DNA of 64,000 nt from Arthrobacter sp. ERGS1:01 (GCF_001281315.1 NZ_CP012479.1:186001-250000); one strand, 5' to 3'. Counted from the first letter of the stretch, positions 8,968-17,520 are shown. Program-made: numbers and translations. The notes: a model not told the origin generated them from the letters alone.

Positions 8968-9137
8968 GTCCGGTTTCCTTTCGGCCAAACCGCCCCGTGC
9001 GTCAAATCTGCACAGTCGCGGCAGAGTGAGACTAACACCGGTTTTTCCCCGTGAAGGCGGTCTTGACGAAATCTTTACACCCCATTTGTGCACGAGGGAC
9101 TGGAGTGGGCTGGAATTATCCATGGTGAAACTTTTGG

Positions 9138-9166
9138 TTCACATTAGGCAACTTCGGTTGTACGAT
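9138..9166 (+). promoter_or_regulatory. Promoter with embedded operator for the ureohydrolase-TPP operon
   Basis: A -35-like TTCACA (9138-9143) and a -10-like TACGAT (9161-9166) are separated by exactly 17 bp. The spacer holds TTAGGCAACTTCGGTTG, and with the next T it forms the TTAGGCAACNNNNGTTGT motif also present at 2650-2667. A repressor bound here would block polymerase directly. Confidence 0.65.
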
Positions 9167-9220
9167 GGTGACCAATGACCGTGTGTGACGCACGTCAACT
9201 GCGAAGAAACGAGGACGTCC

Positions 9221-10315
9221 ATGAAAGAGCTCCGCATTGAGGCCAACGGCAACCTTGGCCCCATCGATTCCTCCCGCATCCCGCGCTACGCGGGCGCGGC
9301 GACTTATGCGCGCCTGCCGCGCCTGGACCAGGTAGCCAAGGCCGACGTCGCCGTCGTCGGCGTCCCCTTCGACAGTGGGGTCTCCTACCGCCCCGGCGCC
9401 CGCTTTGGCGCCAACCACGTGCGCGAGGCCTCCCGCCTGCTGCGCCCCTACAACCCGGCCTGGGATGTTTCCCCGTTCGAGAACTGCCAGGTGGCCGACG
9501 CCGGCGACATGGCCGTGAACCCCTTCAACATCAACGAGGCCATCGAAACCATCCAGGCGAACGCCCTGGACCTGACGGCCGGCGGCGCCAAGCTGCTGAC
9601 CATCGGTGGAGACCACACCATCTCCCTGCCGCTGCTGCGCGCCGCCGCCGAGCGCGCCGGCGAGCCCGTGGCCATGCTGCACTTTGACGCACACCTGGAC
9701 ACCTGGGACACCTACTTTGGCGCCGAGTACACGCACGGCACCCCGTTCCGCCGCGCCGTCGAGGAAGGCATCCTGGACACCGAGGCCATCTCCCACGTGG
9801 GAACCCGCGGCCCGCTGTACGGCAAGAAGGACCTGGACGACGACCACCGCTTCGGCTTCGGCATCGTCACCTCCGCCGACGTCTACTACCAGGGCGTGCT
9901 GGAAACCGTCGCCAAGATCCGCGACAGGATCGGCAACCGTCCGCTCTACATCTCCGTGGACATCGACGTCCTTGACCCGGCCCACGCCCCCGGCACCGGA
10001 ACCCCCGAGGCCGGCGGCATCACGAGCCGCGAGCTGATCGAGATCATTCGCGGATTCCGCGGCATGAACCTTGTTGGCGCCGACATCGTGGAGGTGGCCC
10101 CGGCCTACGACCACGCCGAAATCACCGGCGTCGCCGCCAGCCACGTGGGCTTTGAACTCGTCACCCTGATGGCCGACAACCACGTTGCCGGCGACCGCTT
10201 CGGCACCCCGAACGGCTACGCCGCGCAGGCCCTCGACGCCGAACCGCACCGCCGCACCGCCGGCTTCGCACCCGCGGTGGTCGAGCCTGTCGAGACCAAG
10301 GACGGCGCCAAATGA
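9221..10315 (+). CDS. Agmatinase/guanidinobutyrase-family ureohydrolase
   Basis: This 364-residue binuclear-manganese hydrolase releases urea from a guanidino compound. Metal ligands are visible: H132 (G-G-D-H-T), D156, H158 and D160 (D-A-H-L-D), D247 and D249 (S-V-D-I-D-V-L-D-P). A-P-G-T-G-T-P-E at 256-263 is the substrate loop of the agmatinase branch rather than arginase. The start is ATG 9221 behind CGAGG. The last residues (V-V-E-P-V-E-T, 353-359) are encoded by a dispersed genomic repeat and are unlikely to be needed for catalysis. It overlaps the next gene by 4 nt. Substrate is uncertain among agmatine, 4-guanidinobutyrate and related compounds; the TPP-enzyme partner favours guanidinobutyrate. 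Confidence 0.88.
   Translation: MKELRIEANGNLGPIDSSRIPRYAGAATYARLPRLDQVAKADVAVVGVPFDSGVSYRPGARFGANHVREASRLLRPYNPAWDVSPFENCQVADAGDMAVNPFNINEAIETIQANALDLTAGGAKLLTIGGDHTISLPLLRAAAERAGEPVAMLHFDAHLDTWDTYFGAEYTHGTPFRRAVEEGILDTEAISHVGTRGPLYGKKDLDDDHRFGFGIVTSADVYYQGVLETVAKIRDRIGNRPLYISVDIDVLDPAHAPGTGTPEAGGITSRELIEIIRGFRGMNLVGADIVEVAPAYDHAEITGVAASHVGFELVTLMADNHVAGDRFGTPNGYAAQALDAEPHRRTAGFAPAVVEPVETKDGAK
10276..10297 (+). repeat. GGTGGTCGAGC-type dispersed repeat inside a coding region
   Basis: The 22-base element GGTGGTCGAGCCTGTCGAGA plus CC matches the intergenic copy at 54,841-54,862 except for one base. Here it encodes the V-V-E-P-V-E-T tail of the ureohydrolase. Confidence 0.75.
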
Positions 10316-12006
10316 CGGATCTGCAAAACCCGGTTGCCGAGGCCGCCTCAGAGGCTGCCGTCCAGCGCAACGGCGGGGACCTCGTCGTCGAGACCCTGGC
10401 CGCGCTGGGCGCCAAAACCGTTTTCGGCATCCCCGGCCAGCACGCGCTGGGCCTCTTCGACGCGCTGAGCCGTTCACCCCTGCACTTCGTGTCCTCCCGC
10501 GTGGAGAACAACTCCGCATTTGCCGCGGACGGCTACTCCCGCGCCACGGGCGAGGTGGGTGTGCTGTTCCTGTCCACGGGCCCCGGCGCGCTGACGGCCC
10601 TGGCCGGACTGCAGGAAGCGTACGCCACCGGCGTGCCGATGATCGTGGTGGCCAGCCAGATCCCGCTGGAAGGGCTAGGCGCCCGGCGCAAGGGCATGCT
10701 GCACCAGCTCGATGACCAGAAGGCCTCCGCCGCCAACGTCACCAAGAGCCAGCGGCTCATCCAGCACGCTTCCGGCATTCCTTCCGCGATCCAGGATGCC
10801 TGGACCGAGGCTGTGTCCTCGCCGCAGGGACCGGTTTGGGTCGAGGTGCCGCAGAACGTGCTGCTGGATCCCATCTTTGTGCCCGCCGTCGAGGACGCCC
10901 TGGCCGAGCCGTTCGACAACCCGCCGCGCGTGGAACTGGTGCGCGAGGCCGTCAAGTGGCTCTCCGCCGCCGAACGCCCCGCCATCGTGGCCGGTGGCGG
11001 CGTGCGACGCGGCCGGGCCGAGGCCTCGCTGCTCTCCATCGCCGAGAAGCTCAACGCCCCCGTGGTGAGCACCCCCGGCGGCAACGGCGCCTTCCCCTGG
11101 AACCATGAACTCTCGCTGCAGTCGTGGATGGAGGACCGGTACGTCACCGAGGTCCTCGAAGACGCCGACGTGCTCGTGGTCATCGGCTCGTCGCTGGGCG
11201 AGGTGGCCAGCAACTACTTCACCATGGAGCCGCGCGGGCGCATCATCCAGATCGACGCCGAACCCCGCGTCCTGGAATCCAACCGGCCCGCCCTGGGCAT
11301 CCGGGCCGACGCCGGCCAGGCACTCAGCATGTTGGACGCCTCGCTGACCGAACCGCACGGTGACCGGGCCAACTGGCACGGCGCCACGCCGCAGGCAGTG
11401 GTCGCGGAGACGCTCGCCAAGGTGCAAGCCCGCCTCGACGGCCAGGACCTTACGCTGGAACGGAAGTTCATGGCGGACATCCGCGAGGCAGTCCCCGCGG
11501 ACATGCAGACGTTCTGGGACATGACCATTTCGGCCTACTGGGGCTGGAGCTGCTGGGACGCCCGCGACGGCCAGTTCCATTCCGCCCAGGGCGCCGGCGG
11601 CCTCGGCTATGGCTTCCCGGCGGCCATCGGCGGCGCGTTGGGTCTGCAAAGTGCCGAAAAGCCCGCCCGGGTACTGGCAGTCTCCGGTGATGGTTCCTCC
11701 ATGTACTCGATCGCCGAACTTGCCACGGCCCGCCAGCACAATGCCCCGGTCACCTGGCTCATTGTGGACGACGGCGGCTACGGCATCCTGCGCGAATACA
11801 TGGTGGGCACCTTCGGCAAGGCCACCCACACGGAGCTGGCCCGGCCGGACTTCGTGAAGCTGGCCGAGTCCTTCGGAGTCCCGGCCAAGCGCGTAAAGCC
11901 CGAGGACGTCGGGGGCGCGCTCAAGGAGGGCTTCGCGGCGGACGGGCCCAACGTCGTCGTCGTTGACGTGCTGCTGAAGATGTTCGGCCCCACGCACCTG
12001 GACTAG
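10312..12006 (+). CDS. TPP-dependent decarboxylase/lyase (candidate 2-ketoarginine decarboxylase)
   Basis: This 564-residue enzyme has the three domains of the acetolactate-synthase/benzoylformate-decarboxylase fold. Glu65 (R-V-E-N-N) is the TPP-activating Glu. The cofactor/Mg motif runs from G-D-G-S at 459-462 to D-D-G-G-Y-G at 486-491. No regulatory ACT subunit is nearby, so a biosynthetic acetolactate synthase is unlikely. Its ATG overlaps the ureohydrolase stop (ATGA), so the two are made together. In the arginine transaminase route of Pseudomonas, the TPP enzyme AruI decarboxylates 2-ketoarginine and the ureohydrolase GbuA later cleaves 4-guanidinobutyrate. The pair here could do these two steps. 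This is inference; other 2-oxoacids are possible. Confidence 0.8.
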   Translation: MTDLQNPVAEAASEAAVQRNGGDLVVETLAALGAKTVFGIPGQHALGLFDALSRSPLHFVSSRVENNSAFAADGYSRATGEVGVLFLSTGPGALTALAGLQEAYATGVPMIVVASQIPLEGLGARRKGMLHQLDDQKASAANVTKSQRLIQHASGIPSAIQDAWTEAVSSPQGPVWVEVPQNVLLDPIFVPAVEDALAEPFDNPPRVELVREAVKWLSAAERPAIVAGGGVRRGRAEASLLSIAEKLNAPVVSTPGGNGAFPWNHELSLQSWMEDRYVTEVLEDADVLVVIGSSLGEVASNYFTMEPRGRIIQIDAEPRVLESNRPALGIRADAGQALSMLDASLTEPHGDRANWHGATPQAVVAETLAKVQARLDGQDLTLERKFMADIREAVPADMQTFWDMTISAYWGWSCWDARDGQFHSAQGAGGLGYGFPAAIGGALGLQSAEKPARVLAVSGDGSSMYSIAELATARQHNAPVTWLIVDDGGYGILREYMVGTFGKATHTELARPDFVKLAESFGVPAKRVKPEDVGGALKEGFAADGPNVVVVDVLLKMFGPTHLD

Positions 12007-12007
12007 T

Positions 12008-12060
12008 CCCCACGCCCTCCCGGCGCTCGTTCCTCGCGGTGGGGCCCTCGGGCGCGTGGG
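12008..12060. repeat. Degenerate copy of the GGCTCCCAC...GCGTGGGCC repeat
   Basis: The stretch CCACGCCCTCCCGGCGCTCG followed by TTCCTCGCGG and GGGCGCGTGGGTCC keeps the palindromic ends and spacing of the 30.2-kb array units, with many changes. It directly follows the TPP-enzyme stop. Confidence 0.4.
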
Positions 12061-12077
12061 TCCAGCCCGCCTTCGTG

Positions 12078-12136
12078 CCGAACGTACATTGGGTGTTGAT
12101 CCGCAGTCCGCGGATCAACACCTAATGTACGTTCGG
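12078..12136. terminator. Long hairpin after the ureohydrolase-TPP operon
   Basis: The arms beginning at 12,078 and ending at 12,136 pair over about 27 bp with a single mismatch (CCGAACGTACATTGGGTGTT against its complement) and a loop of a few bases. No T-tract follows. It separates the operon from the maltokinase-cap gene and probably acts as an intrinsic terminator. Confidence 0.7.
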
Positions 12137-12169
12137 CGGGGTGCCACGGGCCCACCTAGAATGGGCAGC

Positions 12170-12805
12170 ATGGCACACATTTACCAGGCAACCCTGAGCC
12201 CCAACAAGATGGAACTGCTGTCCGTTTGGCTGCCCGCGCAGCCGTGGTTCCGGGAAGGCGATCCTGCGCTGCACCAGGTGGGCGCCTACCGCTTTGACGA
12301 TCCGGCCGGCGAGGTCGGCATGGAAACCATCCTCGTGGCGGCCGGCGACACCGTGCTGCAAAACCCGCTCACGTACCGTGGTGCGCCGCTTGAGGGCGCC
12401 GAGCAGTGGCTCATCGGCACCATGGAACATTCGGTGTTGGGTACGCGCTGGGTCTATGACGCGTGCGGCGACCCCGTTTATGTTGCCGAACTGGCTGCGG
12501 CTCTCGTGGCGGGCCGGCCGCAAGCGGAGGAAATGGTCGACGTCGACGGGCAGTCCGTCCGTCGTGAGCCGAGCGTGCGGGTGCAAAGTTCAGCTTCCGC
12601 GGCCACCGACGCTCCCGTTCCGTCCGGTGCGCTGTCCGTGACCACGGCCGGCGGCGTGACAACCATCAGCGACGGCGAATTGGAGTTGTCGGTTCTCCGG
12701 GTCCTCGACCTTGGCGGGAGCACCACGAACACGCAGACCCTGACCGCAACCTGGGACGGCCAAACCGTTCCGGTCCAGCTGGCGTCCGCGAAGCCGGCGG
12801 TCTAA
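12170..12805 (+). CDS. Maltokinase N-terminal cap-like protein
   Basis: This 211-residue protein matches the stand-alone form of the maltokinase N-terminal cap domain common in actinobacteria. The diagnostic stretch is P-L-T-Y-R-G-A-P-L-E-G-A-E, then the M-E-H-S-V-L-G-T-R-W-V-Y-D motif at about residues 85-97. The last 80 residues look like a separate beta-rich part (D-L-G-G-S-T-T-N-T). The start is ATG 12,170: a TAGAAT hexamer at 12,157-12,162 lies 7 nt before it, so the transcript is probably leaderless. The in-frame ATG at 12,161 overlaps that hexamer. No kinase domain is attached. A link to trehalose/maltose-1-phosphate metabolism is only by family. Confidence 0.75.
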   Translation: MAHIYQATLSPNKMELLSVWLPAQPWFREGDPALHQVGAYRFDDPAGEVGMETILVAAGDTVLQNPLTYRGAPLEGAEQWLIGTMEHSVLGTRWVYDACGDPVYVAELAAALVAGRPQAEEMVDVDGQSVRREPSVRVQSSASAATDAPVPSGALSVTTAGGVTTISDGELELSVLRVLDLGGSTTNTQTLTATWDGQTVPVQLASAKPAV

Positions 12806-12823
12806 CCTCCCGGCAACTTGCGC

Positions 12824-13672
12824 CTAGTCCTCGGCGCCGGCCAGGAATTCGGCCAGCGACTGGGGTGGGTGCCCGGTGATCTCCTCAACGGAACTGCTCA
12901 CGTGTTCCATGGCCCTGGAGGCGATGGCCGTGTAGGTGGACACCCACGCGTCGTATTGCCATTGCGGGGCCTCCCATGCTTTCCGGGACTCATACGCCTC
13001 GGCCACGGATTCGTTGTGGAAGGTGGTGGTCCTGCCGAGTCCCGTACTGAGGATTTCGGCGACCTCGCCCATGGTCAGTGCCTCGGGTCCGGTCAGTTCA
13101 TAGCTGCGGCCCGCGTGGGCGTCGGGATTCTGCAGGATCGCGGCTGCCGCGGTCGCGACGTCCCCACGGGACACCAGCGCGGCCCGGCCCTCGCCCGCGG
13201 GACCCCGGATGACGCCGTCGTCGCCCACCATCCGGGACATGAAGTCCAGGTAGAAATTGTCGCGCAGGAACGTCCATGCCATCCCGGAGTCCTTGATCAG
13301 CTCTTCCGTGGCGAAGTGGTCCCGGGCCAGCGTGAAAACCGCATCCGGTGCCGCGGACATGAACGACGTGTACACGATGTGCCGGACGCCCGCGGCTGCG
13401 GCCCCGTCGATGAATGATTTGTGTTCGGCAAGCCTGGTGGCGCTCTCCTCCGCGGAGACCATGAGGACGGTCTGGATTCCCTGAAGGGCCCGCTCGACGC
13501 CGGACTGGTCACCGAACGCAGCCACGGCCACCTCCGCTGCGGCCAGTTTTGGCGCCCTGTCAGGATTGCGGACCAGGAGGCGCGCGGGGACGCCGGCGTC
13601 GGCAAGTGTGCGGGCCGCGTGGCCGCCGATAAATCCGGTGGCGCCCGTGACGGCGATGGTTGGCTGGCTCAT
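12824..13672 (-). CDS. NAD(P)H-binding NmrA-like reductase
   Basis: This 282-residue Rossmann protein opens with T-G-A-T-G-F-I-G-G-H at residues 9-18, the atypical-SDR dinucleotide motif. It has the NmrA/quinone-oxidoreductase-2-like layout: V-M-V-S-A-E-E-S at about 69, F-L-R-D-N-F-Y near 138 and Y-E-L-T-G-P-E-A-L-T at about 193. There is no Y-x-x-x-K catalytic pair of classical SDRs. Members reduce quinones or act as redox sensors. It is convergent with the maltokinase-cap gene with only 18 bp between. No pathway link is visible. Confidence 0.82.
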   Translation of the reverse strand: MSQPTIAVTGATGFIGGHAARTLADAGVPARLLVRNPDRAPKLAAAEVAVAAFGDQSGVERALQGIQTVLMVSAEESATRLAEHKSFIDGAAAAGVRHIVYTSFMSAAPDAVFTLARDHFATEELIKDSGMAWTFLRDNFYLDFMSRMVGDDGVIRGPAGEGRAALVSRGDVATAAAAILQNPDAHAGRSYELTGPEALTMGEVAEILSTGLGRTTTFHNESVAEAYESRKAWEAPQWQYDAWVSTYTAIASRAMEHVSSSVEEITGHPPQSLAEFLAGAED

Positions 13673-13675
13673 GGG

Positions 13676-13942
13676 TCAATTAGATCGCCGGTTGGCGGGC
13701 TTGTCGAGGTCGGCTCCGCGCCTTGGCTGCCGTTGCCTTCGCCACCTGACTCTGACCGCTGCGATGATCGCGATTGCGGCCAGGACCGCCAGGACGGCGA
13801 ACAGCAACCATGGCGCCTCGGGGTAGGTTACCGTGACGCCGCCGGTGTCATTGCACTCCGTAGTTGCGACGACGCACGATGCGGGGAGGGCGAACAGGAC
13901 CATGGTCCCAGTCAATCCGGGTGCTCCCGGCCTGTACAGCAC
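13676..13942 (-). CDS. Small single-pass or two-pass membrane protein (hypothetical)
   Basis: The 88-residue frame starts at GTG 13,942, 20 bp after the XRE gene. It has a weak hydrophobic N-terminal segment, a loop with two Cys, a strong membrane helix of about 22 residues (A-P-W-L-L-F-A-V-L-A-V-L...) and a very basic tail. No good ribosome site is seen; an internal ATG at residue 14 is an alternative start. It lies downstream of, and in the same direction as, the DUF2975/XRE pair, so it may be the third gene of that unit. No family is recognised. Confidence 0.42.
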   Translation of the reverse strand: MLYRPGAPGLTGTMVLFALPASCVVATTECNDTGGVTVTYPEAPWLLFAVLAVLAAIAIIAAVRVRWRRQRQPRRGADLDKPANRRSN

Positions 13943-13961
13943 GGTTTGGCCACGAAGTGCA

Positions 13962-14246
13962 TCAGTCCCGAGCTTTGCCGGTGGCAGTTGCGTCCATGGT
14001 GCTCCCCGGAGGGGCTACGGCGTCCACAACCAGCAATTCGCCGACCTCGCATTTCAAGACTTCGCAGATGGCGGCAAGGGTCGAGAAGCGGATGGCCTTG
14101 GCCCTGTCGTTCTTGAGGACTGAAAGGTTGGCGAGTGTGACCCCCACAGCCCGGCTCAGATCCGTCAGGGTCATATTGCGTTGTTCCAAAAGCCTGTCGA
14201 GCCGGCAATGGATCAGCTGTTCTTCGGATGGCTGGGCCGGCGCCAT
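13962..14246 (-). CDS. Small XRE-family (Cro/CI) regulator partnered with DUF2975
   Basis: This 94-residue protein is mostly a single helix-turn-helix (residues about 15-72: L-D-R-L-L-E-Q-R-N-M-T, then L-S-R-A-V-G-V-T-L-A-N-L-S). It belongs to the YozG-like Cro/CI group, which is usually encoded right beside a DUF2975 membrane protein, as here (2 bp gap). A perfect inverted repeat in front of the DUF2975 gene is its likely operator. The pair may form a membrane-signal-responsive switch; the signal is unknown. Confidence 0.82.
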   Translation of the reverse strand: MAPAQPSEEQLIHCRLDRLLEQRNMTLTDLSRAVGVTLANLSVLKNDRAKAIRFSTLAAICEVLKCEVGELLVVDAVAPPGSTMDATATGKARD

Positions 14247-14248
14247 TA

Positions 14249-14911
14249 CTAGACCAGCCCTTCCGTGTCGTGCTGCAGTTGGGCACCCTTGGCAAATACG
14301 GCGGTCAACAGCAGGAGGGTTACTCCCAGGACAATCGGAAGCAGGTCAATGCTATTCACAATGTAGTGATCGAGGCTGCCCTGGCCAATGGGGCTGTCAA
14401 CAGTGAGGACGTTATCGAGGCTGTTGACGATGGAGAGCTTGCCCAGTCCTTCGAGGACCGGGCGAACTACGCCGATCAGCACCAGCAGCCCGCCCACATA
14501 GGCCATGGTGTGCGTTACGGAGCGGGCGAACGGTACTGACCGCGCCAGCCGCCAGCTCACGACCATGATGGCCAGGCAGACGATGATGGTTGCCAATGTT
14601 CCGAGAATTGATGCAGTGACATTTAGTGCGAGTGCGTCGCCCGGAATATGTTGGACAACAAGTTCGATGCTGGTGCCCGGTCCAATCCCATAGACTTCCG
14701 GGCCCAGGACGTTGGCACCGGAACCGGCCGCCGTGCTTACCCCCAAACTGGGCAACGTGATCTTGGTGCCCCCGGAAAACGCCCATGCAAGCGTGGTGAC
14801 CAGATCGAAAAGTGCCGCGAGAACGGCGCCTGCGGTCACGGCCAACAACAGCCAAAGTCCGGTCTTGGTCGCCACATTCACCGATCGTTTGCTTGAGAGT
14901 ACAGTTTGCAT
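14249..14911 (-). CDS. DUF2975 membrane protein
   Basis: This 220-residue protein has four predicted membrane helices (about residues 18-40, 100-122, 140-162, 190-215) and a Gly/Thr-rich extracytoplasmic loop between the first two. The layout is that of DUF2975, which almost always pairs with a small XRE regulator. The start is supported by AGGGGTGA 6 nt upstream. The gene is first in the unit and lies immediately behind the operator at 14,923-14,954. Function is unknown. Confidence 0.8.
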   Translation of the reverse strand: MQTVLSSKRSVNVATKTGLWLLLAVTAGAVLAALFDLVTTLAWAFSGGTKITLPSLGVSTAAGSGANVLGPEVYGIGPGTSIELVVQHIPGDALALNVTASILGTLATIIVCLAIMVVSWRLARSVPFARSVTHTMAYVGGLLVLIGVVRPVLEGLGKLSIVNSLDNVLTVDSPIGQGSLDHYIVNSIDLLPIVLGVTLLLLTAVFAKGAQLQHDTEGLV

Positions 14912-14922
14912 AACGTCACCCC

Positions 14923-14954
14923 TTATCGTTTATCAATGTATCGATAAACGATAA
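14923..14954. promoter_or_regulatory. Operator of the DUF2975/XRE operon
   Basis: A perfect inverted repeat, TTATCGTTTATC (14,923-14,934) and GATAAACGATAA (14,943-14,954), has 8 bp between the arms. It is AT-rich in a GC-rich setting and sits 12 bp upstream of the DUF2975 start. It is the probable binding site of the XRE protein of this operon. Confidence 0.7.
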
Positions 14955-15071
14955 ACTACTTGGTGTTGCGGCGTTCGTCAAGGATCTTCCGACGCCGGGT
15001 AGTCGGCAGGCTGTTGGCGCCCGTGGTGTGGGAGATCGCCTTATCCCATGCGCGCCGCCTAGGCTTGCCGC

Positions 15072-15923
15072 ATGACTGATAGCCACATTGACATCGGGTG
15101 GGAATCCGCGCGGGCCACCAACCTTGAGAACTGGGAGGACCGCGTTCCCCTGCACGAGGAGGCGTATGCGATCGGTGCCCTGGATGATCCCGACCATTTG
15201 ACCCGCGTCGTCCGGACCGATCTTGCCGCTTTGGCGCCATTCCTACCCAACGCCTCGATCGCCGGCCTTGATGTGTGCCATCTCCAATGCCACATCGGCA
15301 CCGACACGCTGTCCCTGGTCCGTGCGGGTGCGCGGGTGACCGGCGTCGACTTTTCACCGGGAGCGCTCAGCTCAGCAGCCAAACTGGCCGAACGGCTGGG
15401 CCTGGACGCGAGCTGGGTTGAAAGCGACGTTCTGGACGCCCGAGCGGCCGTCGACGGCGATTTCGACCTGGTCTACACAAGCATTGGGACCATCACCTGG
15501 CTGCCGGACCTTGAGCGTTGGGCGGCCCAGGTGGCCGGGCTGCTGCGTGCCGGCGGGGTGTTCTACATCCGCGACGGGCACCCGTCCCTCTACTCCCTTG
15601 ACGAAAATGCAGACGGCCTGCAACTTCGCTACCCGTACTTTGGCAACGGCCAGGCGCAGCTGTGGGACGAGGAATCGACCTACGCCGGCGACGGCAAGGT
15701 GGCGCACTCCAGGACGTATCAATGGGCGCATCCGCTCTCCGAAATCATCAACTCCCTGATTGGGGCGGGGCTGCAGATTCTTCGCCTCGACGAGGGCAGG
15801 ACGCTGCCCTGGAAGTTCGCGCCGCGGATGATCGAGGAAGCGGACGGTTTTGCCTGGCCGGAATCCGAACGGGATCTTGTGCCGTGTACCTACACGATCG
15901 TTGCCCTGAAGGCAGGCAAATAG
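15072..15923 (+). CDS. Class I SAM-dependent methyltransferase
   Basis: This 283-residue protein has the SAM-binding motif I as L-D-V-C-H-L-Q-C-H-I-G-T-D (about residues 66-78), unusual in having C/H in place of the common G-x-G. Motif II follows (V-T-G-V-D-F-S-P-G-A-L). An F-D-L-V-Y-T-S-I-G-T motif lies at about 131-140. The substrate is unknown. A TAGGCT hexamer at 15,060-15,065 lies 6 nt before the ATG, which suggests a leaderless transcript. It is convergent with the mycothiol-type gene and monocistronic. Confidence 0.82.
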   Translation: MTDSHIDIGWESARATNLENWEDRVPLHEEAYAIGALDDPDHLTRVVRTDLAALAPFLPNASIAGLDVCHLQCHIGTDTLSLVRAGARVTGVDFSPGALSSAAKLAERLGLDASWVESDVLDARAAVDGDFDLVYTSIGTITWLPDLERWAAQVAGLLRAGGVFYIRDGHPSLYSLDENADGLQLRYPYFGNGQAQLWDEESTYAGDGKVAHSRTYQWAHPLSEIINSLIGAGLQILRLDEGRTLPWKFAPRMIEEADGFAWPESERDLVPCTYTIVALKAGK

Positions 15924-15934
15924 TCGAAGCCGGC

Positions 15935-16579
15935 CTAGCTGCCTTCGATGCGTGAGCGCAGGGTCGCCACGCCGGGGCCCTGCAAGTCCCCAAGGTAGGC
16001 GCCGCGTCCGGCCATCGCCATCACCAGGGCCAGGGTTGGCCCGGTCACCAGCGGTCCCGTGCCCGCCGCGAAGGGGCCGTCGTCGGCCTGCAACTGAAGC
16101 CCGGCAGCACGTGAACGGCTCGGCACCGCGAAGTTGCGTTGCGCAAAGAACTCCGCGACGGGCGTCAGGGCATCCACGCTCGGGAGGTGTGCAAGCCCCA
16201 GTGGGCGCCGGATGTCCTGGGCGTGCACCAGGACCTCGCCCAGATAGGCCGGGGTGTCGGAGGTCGGTGCAATCTTGCTGCGGATGACGGCGCGAAACCG
16301 CTCCAGCGTCTCGGCCGGGGTGGCTCCGAGGCGCTCCTGGAGACGCCGCTGGTTGTGCACGGCAGGCCGGAAACGCGCGCCGAGCATGCTGCGCAGCCAC
16401 TGCGACTGGTTCGTGCTGGCTGCGGCGGTCAGATGGGCGACGACGTGCTCAACGTCCCACTGTCCGCACAAGGTCTCGTGGTGCCACTGCTCCGTGCTGA
16501 GCCCCTCCAAATCTTCCGCCAACGCAGCCCTTTCGGCATGCGCGAGAGCCCACAGGATGTCGTCCGAAGGTTTTGCCAT
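15935..16579 (-). CDS. Maleylpyruvate isomerase-family, mycothiol-dependent-type protein
   Basis: This 214-residue protein has the DinB/maleylpyruvate-isomerase N-terminal four-helix fold. W-x-x-E-T-L-C-G-Q-W-D-V-E-H-V-V-A-H-L at about residues 32-50 includes the conserved C-x-x-W-x-V-x-x-V-x-x-H pattern with a metal-binding His. A second His (V-L-V-H-A-Q-D-I-R-R-P) lies at about 118 and completes the usual metal site. Many members use mycothiol, the actinobacterial thiol, as cofactor; some are detoxification enzymes. The substrate is unknown. It is divergent from an SDR gene. Confidence 0.78.
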   Translation of the reverse strand: MAKPSDDILWALAHAERAALAEDLEGLSTEQWHHETLCGQWDVEHVVAHLTAAASTNQSQWLRSMLGARFRPAVHNQRRLQERLGATPAETLERFRAVIRSKIAPTSDTPAYLGEVLVHAQDIRRPLGLAHLPSVDALTPVAEFFAQRNFAVPSRSRAAGLQLQADDGPFAAGTGPLVTGPTLALVMAMAGRGAYLGDLQGPGVATLRSRIEGS

Positions 16580-16704
16580 AGCGTGTGGTCCCTTTGTTCC
16601 CTCGGCATGACTTCGTCGAAAAGAAGCCCGCGAATTCTCTGGTTGTTCGATCGATAGCTAACGATACTTGTTAAGGAACCCAGCAACCGTTAAGGGAGAT
16701 ATCC

Positions 16705-17460
16705 ATGACTGACACACGCGTTGCCCTGGTCACCGGGGCAAACCAAGGAGTCGGCCGTCAGCTCGCGAAGGAACTCGTGGCGAACGGCCTGACCGTGTAT
16801 CTCGGTTCGCGCGATTTCGCGCGGGGCGAGGCCGCGGCGGCGGAAATTGGGCCGAGCGCCATTCCAATCCAGCTTGACGTGACGGATGCGGCGTCGATCG
16901 CGGCGGCAGCTGCCCGGATCGAATCGGAGATCGGCCACCTGGACCTGCTGGTCAACAACGCCGGCATCGCGCAAACCCAGCAGCGCGTGTTGGGCTCGCC
17001 GGAGTACATGGCGGCCTCCCAGGCCAGCAACGCCTCGCTCGATGAAATCCGCGCGGTCTGGGACGTCAACGTCTTCGGCGTCCTTGCCGTCTACCAGGCC
17101 ATGCTGCCGCTCCTCAAGAAGTCCTCGGACGCGCGCATCGTCAACGTCTCCAGCGGCGTCGGTTCGCTGGCAACCAACGCGGACCCCGGCTATTCCTACC
17201 GGACCATGTTCGGCCCGATCTATTCGGCGTCAAAGGCGGCCCTGAACGCCGTGACGCTGTCGATCATGATCGAGCTGCAGGATACGGACATCAAGGTCAA
17301 CCTGGTTTCGCCGGGATTCACCAGTACCAACCTCAACGGCTTCGCCGGCACCGATTCCGTCGAGGACGGGTCCCGGGAGGTGGTGCGGGTCGCATTGCTC
17401 GGCCCCGACGGCCCCACGGGCACGTTTACGCGATGGGAGAATGCCACGATTCCATGGTGA
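16705..17460 (+). CDS. Short-chain dehydrogenase/reductase
   Basis: This 251-residue classical SDR has T-G-A-N-Q-G-V-G (residues 10-17) for cofactor binding, N-N-A-G at about 93-96, the catalytic Ser in N-V-S-S-G, and Y-S-A-S-K-A-A holding the Tyr and Lys. The residue after strand 2 (S-R-D-F-A-R) with Arg suggests NADP(H). AAGGGAG lies 6 nt before the start. It resembles plant-type carbonyl reductases acting on aldehydes or ketones. The substrate is unknown. Confidence 0.85.
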   Translation: MTDTRVALVTGANQGVGRQLAKELVANGLTVYLGSRDFARGEAAAAEIGPSAIPIQLDVTDAASIAAAAARIESEIGHLDLLVNNAGIAQTQQRVLGSPEYMAASQASNASLDEIRAVWDVNVFGVLAVYQAMLPLLKKSSDARIVNVSSGVGSLATNADPGYSYRTMFGPIYSASKAALNAVTLSIMIELQDTDIKVNLVSPGFTSTNLNGFAGTDSVEDGSREVVRVALLGPDGPTGTFTRWENATIPW

Positions 17461-17520
17461 CCCACGCTTCGAGCAGGATTCGAGAAGCGCCGTGCCGGGC
17501 CGCCAACTAGCGTTGCTGCC

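Noticed and set aside
6973..9054. A 693-residue plus-strand frame opposite the APC permease
   Set aside because: It is rich in His, Gly and Gln with no domain, no ribosome site and low-complexity composition typical of antisense shadows in GC-rich DNA.
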